Shown piece after piece: positions 6,735 through 10,117 of a stretch of 10,117 nt of DNA. The stretch is from Flavobacteriales bacterium (GTDB lineage: Bacteria > Bacteroidota > Bacteroidia > Flavobacteriales > PHOS-HE28), in the NCBI GenBank assembly GCA_008016945.1, contig SSGN01000077.1, positions 1 through 10,117 on the forward strand. The letters are read 5' to 3'. The notes beneath the pieces were generated by a model. The model was not told the origin of the DNA and ran no database searches. It worked only from the letters and a program-made list of their open reading frames with translations. The position numbers and the translations under genes were made by a program. Numbering within the stretch: the first letter of the stretch is position 1; every line of letters begins with the position of its first letter.

Positions 6735-7139
6735 TCAGCCAACGCGTTCGACGGTGGCCGTCCGACCTTCGGGGCCTTTCGACGTCCACACCCCGTTCTC
6801 GATCTTTTCCTCGTTGCATGCCTGCTTCGGATTGGGCCCGTCGATCGTGTAGCAATAAAGCGCAGGCGATTTCTGCTCCCACTTGCCAGTCTCGATCACC
6901 TTGCCATCGGCCCTGGTTTCATAGGTGCCGTCGGCCTTCACCTCTTCCATCCGGACCTTACCGTCGCCGGTCGTGATCTTGTACATGCCGGGCGCAGGCT
7001 TGCCATCGGCGGCGATGTTGGCGGCGGTGGGCGGTGTACTCGCAGCGGGTGACGCCCCTGCTTCGTCTTCCGGTGAGGTGGCCGGTTTCGAACAGGCGGA
7101 CAGGGCAATGACGGCTGCTATCGCAATTACGTGGCGCAT
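6735..7139 (-). CDS. Small predicted lipoprotein, function unknown
   Basis: A 134-residue protein starting at the ATG at 7137-7139, preceded by GGAG (7147-7150) at seven bases; an upstream in-frame ATG at 7235 would put the signal peptide internally and is rejected. The N terminus MRHVIAIAAVIALSAC is a lipoprotein signal with lipobox LSAC and lipid-bearing Cys16. A flexible Ala/Pro/Thr/Ser-rich stretch (about 17-50) follows, then a compact domain of short beta-like units (GMYKITTGDGKV, DGTYETRADGK, GKWEQK). Cys96 and Cys108 could form a disulfide. Position +2 after the lipidated cysteine is Ser, which suggests transfer to the outer membrane. I do not recognise the domain. It is convergent with cysH, and nothing ties it to sulfur metabolism. 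Confidence 0.85.
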   Translation of the reverse strand: MRHVIAIAAVIALSACSKPATSPEDEAGASPAASTPPTAANIAADGKPAPGMYKITTGDGKVRMEEVKADGTYETRADGKVIETGKWEQKSPALYCYTIDGPNPKQACNEEKIENGVWTSKGPEGRTATVERVG

Positions 7140-7154
7140 TTGGGATCTCCCGGT

Positions 7155-7167
7155 TTTCCATTGGAAA
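7155..7167. promoter_or_regulatory. Short perfect inverted repeat in the lipoprotein leader
   Basis: TTTCCA (7155-7160) and TGGAAA (7162-7167) form a six-base inverted repeat around a single base. It lies just upstream of the lipoprotein Shine-Dalgarno and downstream of the candidate promoter. That is a fitting place for an operator or an mRNA hairpin near the ribosome site, but the repeat is short and may be chance. Confidence 0.25.
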
Positions 7168-7207
7168 TGCGGCGGCCTTCCCGCTCGCGACTCGCGGTCC
7201 CGCCGGA

Positions 7208-7235
7208 ACACTATGCCCATTGCGCGCGAAGGCAA
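7208..7235 (-). promoter_or_regulatory. Candidate sigma70-type promoter for the lipoprotein gene
   Basis: On the minus strand TTGCCT (7230-7235) and TAGTGT (7208-7213) are separated by 16 bases. They match the -35 and -10 consensus in four and three of six positions, including the key T, A and final T of the -10. Transcription would start near 7201, leaving a leader of about 60 bases. The 119-base gap (7140-7258) holds no other gene I can support. Confidence 0.3.
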
Positions 7236-7258
7236 AACAGCGGCCGTGACGGGGCGGG

Positions 7259-7792
7259 CTACGCCTTCCCACCCTCACTGCGATCCGGCACGCCAGCACC
7301 CAGCAGATCCTCGATGAACAGGCTGACCAGCGCCGCCTGGCTGCCGACTCCGGCTTTGGCATAGACAGCGCTCAATTGCGCGCGGACCGTGCCGGCGGCG
7401 GCGCCGCGCAGCCGCGCAATCTCCGGCGCGTCGCAGCCCTTGAGTGCGAACAGCGCCACCTCTGCCTCGGCAGCGGTCAGCCCCCAGTTGCGGAACCGGG
7501 CAGCAATGTGTTCGGCCAGCGCGCCAGAGGCGATCTGCAAAGCCGCTTCGGTGCGGCGCGCATCCTGCAGCATCAGGCGGGTGTGCCGCGCGCCAACCAC
7601 CACCCCCGCCAGCAGCGCAATGGCGATCAGCCCTTCGATGGCGATATGCACGGTCACTCCGCGCTCGGCGAGGTCGCCGATTGCGTCAGCGACGAAGAAC
7701 GCAGACGCCACCGCCTGGACGACCACGGTCGCCGCGACCAGCATCACCTGCCGGTCGCGGCTGCGCTCTGTGGTTCCGGAGTCGCCCCCCAT
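7259..7792 (-). CDS. Membrane-anchored LuxR-type helix-turn-helix regulator
   Basis: A 177-residue protein with two predicted transmembrane helices near the N terminus (about residues 17-39 and 48-67), a helical linker (about 70-100), and a C-terminal LuxR/GerE-type DNA-binding domain (about 104-163). The latter begins WGLTAAEAEVALFALKG, with EIARLRGAAAGTVRAQL as the scaffold and recognition helices and VYAKAGV at the usual end. There is no receiver or autoinducer domain, so any signal would come from the membrane or from partners. I recall similar short two-helix regulators in other alphaproteobacteria, without a known role. GGAG (7799-7802) lies six bases before the ATG. It starts 11 bases after the cytochrome b561 stop on the same strand and is probably cotranscribed with it. 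The target genes are unknown. Confidence 0.85.
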   Translation of the reverse strand: MGGDSGTTERSRDRQVMLVAATVVVQAVASAFFVADAIGDLAERGVTVHIAIEGLIAIALLAGVVVGARHTRLMLQDARRTEAALQIASGALAEHIAARFRNWGLTAAEAEVALFALKGCDAPEIARLRGAAAGTVRAQLSAVYAKAGVGSQAALVSLFIEDLLGAGVPDRSEGGKA

Positions 7793-7803
7793 GCCTCACT
7801 CCA

Positions 7804-8628
7804 TCACGCCGGGCGATTGCCCCCCGGCAGCATCGCGCGAACGATCTCGCGCCCGCTGCGCCGTGTCTCGAACACTACACCCATCAGGTGCAGCGCAATC
7901 AGGACATAGAGCAAATTGACGGCAATTTCGTGGACTTCCTCGAGAATTTCCTCGCCGCCTTCCTCTTCCCCTTGGATCCCTGCACCTTCGGCGTAGGCGG
8001 CCAGACGGTCTGCGGCTGCCTCGCTGGCGGCAGGCACTTCGGCGGGCGCGGCAGCCTTGGCAGCACTCCGCTCGCGGGCTTCGGCGCGCTCGTCCTCGTC
8101 CTCGCGCTCCTCGCCCCGGGCAAGCGGAGCGGTGGAGGCCGCAGAGACCGCAGGCTGGGCCGCACCCTGCCGTTCGCGCGCCTCTTCGCCTTCCTCATTC
8201 TCGCCCTTCTCGCCGCCCTCGCCATGCTCGCCTGAGACGGCCGCCGGATCGGCAGGCGGCGGGCCGGACATGGCGATACCGCTCGCGGAGATCACCAGCA
8301 GCGTCGCCCAGATCGCGTAGGCCATCAGCGCACCCAGCGGATTATGCGAGGGATGGCGGGTGACTTCACCGCGCCCGATCTCGCCAAGGTGGTCGATGGC
8401 GCGCGAGGGACTGGGCGGAAAGGCGCTGAAGCGGGCATTGCGGGTGCCGATCAGGCCCCACAGCAGGCGCAGGCCAAGTAGCGCAGCCAGGCCGTAGCCG
8501 ACCCAGATATGCCAGCCGGAACCTTCCTCGGTCACAAGGGCATTGCCGATCACGGCAATCACGACGCCCCAGTGGGTCAGCTTGACGATCGGATCCCAGC
8601 GCCGCGGCGCAGGTGCTGTGTTTTCCAT
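7804..8628 (-). CDS. Cytochrome b561-type membrane protein with long charged loop
   Basis: A 274-residue four-helix b-type cytochrome of the COG3658/b561 (Ni/Fe-hydrogenase cytochrome b-like) group. WDPIVKLTHWG opens the first helix (His19), WHIWVGY the second (His40), helix three spans about 100-121, and helix four carries His233 and His247, 14 residues apart. These four histidines are the likely ligands of two hemes. Between helices three and four lies a stretch of roughly 105 residues (about 124-229) rich in Glu, Arg, Ala and Gly, which the positive-inside rule places in the periplasm; relatives usually have a much shorter link. The ATG at 8628 follows AAGGAG (8636-8641) at seven bases; an upstream ATG at 8688 is rejected. 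No partner cytochrome c or dehydrogenase is nearby, so donor and acceptor are unknown. Confidence 0.88.
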   Translation of the reverse strand: MENTAPAPRRWDPIVKLTHWGVVIAVIGNALVTEEGSGWHIWVGYGLAALLGLRLLWGLIGTRNARFSAFPPSPSRAIDHLGEIGRGEVTRHPSHNPLGALMAYAIWATLLVISASGIAMSGPPPADPAAVSGEHGEGGEKGENEEGEEARERQGAAQPAVSAASTAPLARGEEREDEDERAEARERSAAKAAAPAEVPAASEAAADRLAAYAEGAGIQGEEEGGEEILEEVHEIAVNLLYVLIALHLMGVVFETRRSGREIVRAMLPGGNRPA

Positions 8629-8692
8629 GCCGGTACTCCTTCGTGCAGGAGCCCGAAATGGAGCCACGGTCCGCACCCGCCAAGCCACAGGC

Positions 8693-8726
8693 GCTTAGGC
8701 ACGGGCGCGTAAGCAGCTGCTTAGGC
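8693..8726. promoter_or_regulatory. Palindrome and direct repeats upstream of the cytochrome gene
   Basis: The 100-base gap between the dehydrogenase stop and the cytochrome start contains GCTTAGGC twice (8693-8700 and 8719-8726, 26 bases apart). It also holds a perfect 14-base palindrome, TAAGCAGCTGCTTA (8710-8723), which overlaps the second copy. This could be an operator for the cytochrome-regulator unit, or a hairpin ending the proB-dehydrogenase transcript. With no loop, the palindrome fits a dimeric protein site better than an RNA hairpin. I see no convincing -35/-10 pair in the gap. Confidence 0.4.
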
Positions 8727-8728
8727 GG

Positions 8729-9640
8729 TCAGAGCCAGCGGCTCTCGCGGTACCACTGCGCCGTGGCCTTGAGCCCTTCGAGCGTCGGAATGCGCGGCTC
8801 CCACAGGTCGGCGGGCGGTTTGGCCCCATCGCTGACCACCCAGTCGGGATGAGCCATGTAGCCCACCCGGTCTGCGGTGAGCTTCGCCTTGTCCCCGCGC
8901 AGCATCCGGTCGGCGCGCGCGGCGCGTTCCAGCGAGCGGCGCGAGAGGTGGATAACCCAGGGCCGCCGGCCCATCGCCCAGCCGATCGCGCGGGCCATTT
9001 CGTAATGACTCCAACCGCCCTGCCGCCCGTCGTCGGGCTCGAACACCTGTCCGCTGACCGCTTCGCCGCCGGGCACGAGCGCCAGCAACAGCCGCGACAG
9101 GTCCGCCGCGTGGATCACCGACATCCGCCCCTCGCGCGGGGGCATCGGCATCAGCCCCCAGCGCGCGATGCGGAACATCTCGAACATCTCGGTATCGCGC
9201 GGGCCGTAGATCGCGGGCGGGCGGACGATAGTCCAATCGAGCCCGCTGGCAATGACCACCTTCTCCGCGCGGGCCTTGCTGGCGCCATAGGCGGAAAGTT
9301 CCGGCTCGCGCGCCGAAAGCGAGGAAACGAACACGAAGCGGCGCACGCCCTCGGCCTGGCAGGCCTCGATCAGGTTGAGCGTTCCGGTAACATTGCCCGC
9401 CTCGAAACCGGCGGGATCCGGAGCATTGACGACGCCAGCGACGTGCAGCACCGCTTCGCTGCCCCGCACCAGTCGGCGCAGCGCCTCCTTGTTGCCGAGA
9501 TCGCCGGCCACCCATTCGACACTTGCCTGCGCGCGCTGTTCGCGCCGCGTCAGAGCTTTCAGCCCGACGCCAGCCTCGACAGCAATCTCGATCAGGGTGG
9601 AGCCGACGAAGCCGGTGGCTCCCGTCAGCGCCAGGGTCAC
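8729..9640 (-). CDS. NAD(P)-dependent epimerase/dehydratase-like (extended SDR) protein
   Basis: A 303-residue extended short-chain dehydrogenase. The GTG start at 9638-9640 overlaps the proB stop (GTGA) and begins directly with the Rossmann strand TLALTGATGFVGS, whose TGxxGxxG occupies residues 6-13. GDLGN (46-50) is the adenine-side motif, FVSS ends at Ser107, and Tyr118 and Lys122 in YGASK are the catalytic YxxxK pair. IVRPPAIYGPRD is the usual extended-SDR phrase. An in-frame ATG at 9739 exists but lies deep inside proB and adds nothing family-like. The substrate cannot be read from the sequence; nucleotide sugars, sterol-like compounds or a chaperone-like NDUFA9-type role are all possible. 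Coupling to proB suggests coexpression, not necessarily a shared pathway. Confidence 0.87.
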   Translation of the reverse strand: MTLALTGATGFVGSTLIEIAVEAGVGLKALTRREQRAQASVEWVAGDLGNKEALRRLVRGSEAVLHVAGVVNAPDPAGFEAGNVTGTLNLIEACQAEGVRRFVFVSSLSAREPELSAYGASKARAEKVVIASGLDWTIVRPPAIYGPRDTEMFEMFRIARWGLMPMPPREGRMSVIHAADLSRLLLALVPGGEAVSGQVFEPDDGRQGGWSHYEMARAIGWAMGRRPWVIHLSRRSLERAARADRMLRGDKAKLTADRVGYMAHPDWVVSDGAKPPADLWEPRIPTLEGLKATAQWYRESRWL

Positions 9641-10117
9641 AGCAGCACCAGCTGGTCGCGGTGAACCACGGCGGAACGCGGCGCATAGCCCAGGATCGCG
9701 GCCTGGTCGCCGCTTTGCCGGCCCACCAGCCGAGCACATTCCGCCGCGTCGTATTCCGCCAGGCCGTGAGCCAGCACGCGGCCTTCGCCGTCGCGGATCG
9801 CCACCGCGTCGCCGCGCTGGAAATCGCCTTCGACTCCGGTGATCCCGGCGGCGAGCAGGCTTGATCCCCGCCCCAGCGCTGCGGCAGCCCCCATATCGAC
9901 CAGCAGCGCGCCCTTCAGCCGCAGCCGCCCGCCAAGCCAGGCCTTGCGCGCCCCGGCCTTGCGGCGCGGACGGAACAGCGTGCCGATCCCCTGCCCGGTT
10001 ACGCGGGCGATAGGCGCGGGATGGAGCCCGCTGCCGATCACCAGCGCGATGCCGGCAAGGTCCGCGATCCCGGCTGCCTGCAGCTTGGAGGTCATGCCAC
10101 CCGAGCCCATGCCCGAC
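9637..10117 (-). CDS. proB: Glutamate 5-kinase, C-terminal part (5' end outside window)
   Basis: The frame runs from the right edge of the window to the TGA at 9637-9639, giving 159 residues. Glutamate 5-kinase phosphorylates glutamate in the first step of proline synthesis. The fragment begins with SGMGSGGMTSKLQAA, the conserved glycine-rich and TSKLQAA segment of the amino acid kinase domain (E. coli has GGMSTKLQAA). GIGTLFRPR then closes the kinase domain. A C-terminal PUA domain follows, with phrases such as GALLVDMGAAAAL, GVEGDFQRGDAV and the final VVHRDQLVLL. The gene is therefore the long, PUA-containing form. It ends in a four-base overlap with the dehydrogenase gene. The ATG at 10110 is internal. 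Confidence 0.92.
   Translation of the reverse strand, partial: SGMGSGGMTSKLQAAGIADLAGIALVIGSGLHPAPIARVTGQGIGTLFRPRRKAGARKAWLGGRLRLKGALLVDMGAAAALGRGSSLLAAGITGVEGDFQRGDAVAIRDGEGRVLAHGLAEYDAAECARLVGRQSGDQAAILGYAPRSAVVHRDQLVLL

Noticed and set aside
8041..8230. Low-complexity DNA that could be taken for a repeat array
   Set aside because: There is no regular unit or spacer pattern. It encodes the charged loop of the cytochrome and is explained by biased amino acid composition.
7444..8235. Plus-strand open frame of 263 codons with hydrophobic segments
   Set aside because: It lies opposite the cytochrome and regulator genes. The hydrophobic-looking end is the complement of the Glu/Arg-rich loop.
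8721..9737. Minus-strand open frame of 338 codons overlapping the dehydrogenase
   Set aside because: It is the same strand in another frame; the overlapping frame carries TGATGFVG and YGASK, whereas this one is Arg/Gly-rich and motif-free.

Overview
The window is GC-rich chromosomal DNA whose genes nearly all read as ordinary core metabolism of an alphaproteobacterium. The order cobA, DUF2849, cysI, DUF934, cysH, the sequence character, and a proB followed by a short-chain dehydrogenase/epimerase gene fit a sphingomonad (Sphingomonas, Novosphingobium or Erythrobacter type). That placement is inference from recollection, not from a search. I see no insertion sequence, phage, tRNA, rRNA or CRISPR array.

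Left part (1-2702, plus strand): the C-terminal end of an unrecognised protein, probably with an Ig-like fold, then a possible weak terminator and a 128-base spacer. Next come sseA (3-mercaptopyruvate sulfurtransferase) and, three bases later, metC (PLP-dependent cystathionine beta-lyase). Both act on sulfur amino acids.

Centre (2771-6691, plus strand): a tight five-gene reductive sulfur assimilation operon. CobA makes precorrin-2 for siroheme. A GTG-started DUF2849 protein follows, then CysI (siroheme/4Fe-4S sulfite reductase), a DUF934 protein, and an iron-sulfur-type CysH that by motif is an APS reductase. Every junction overlaps by 1 to 8 bases, so translation is probably coupled. CysH turns APS into sulfite, CysI turns sulfite into sulfide, and CobA feeds the CysI cofactor. 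No CysJ flavoprotein is encoded here, and the two DUF proteins are unexplained partners.

Right part (6735-10117, minus strand): a small lipoprotein of unknown function converges on cysH across a hairpin. Reading leftward, a b561-type membrane cytochrome with an unusually long charged periplasmic loop is followed 11 bases later by a two-helix, membrane-anchored LuxR-type regulator. Upstream of these, the 3' end of proB (glutamate 5-kinase) overlaps an NAD(P)-dependent epimerase/dehydrogenase-like gene by four bases.

I did not find a clearly new system. The best leads are the cytochrome-regulator pair with its palindromic upstream region, and the roles of DUF2849 and DUF934 in a sulfite reductase operon lacking an obvious electron donor.
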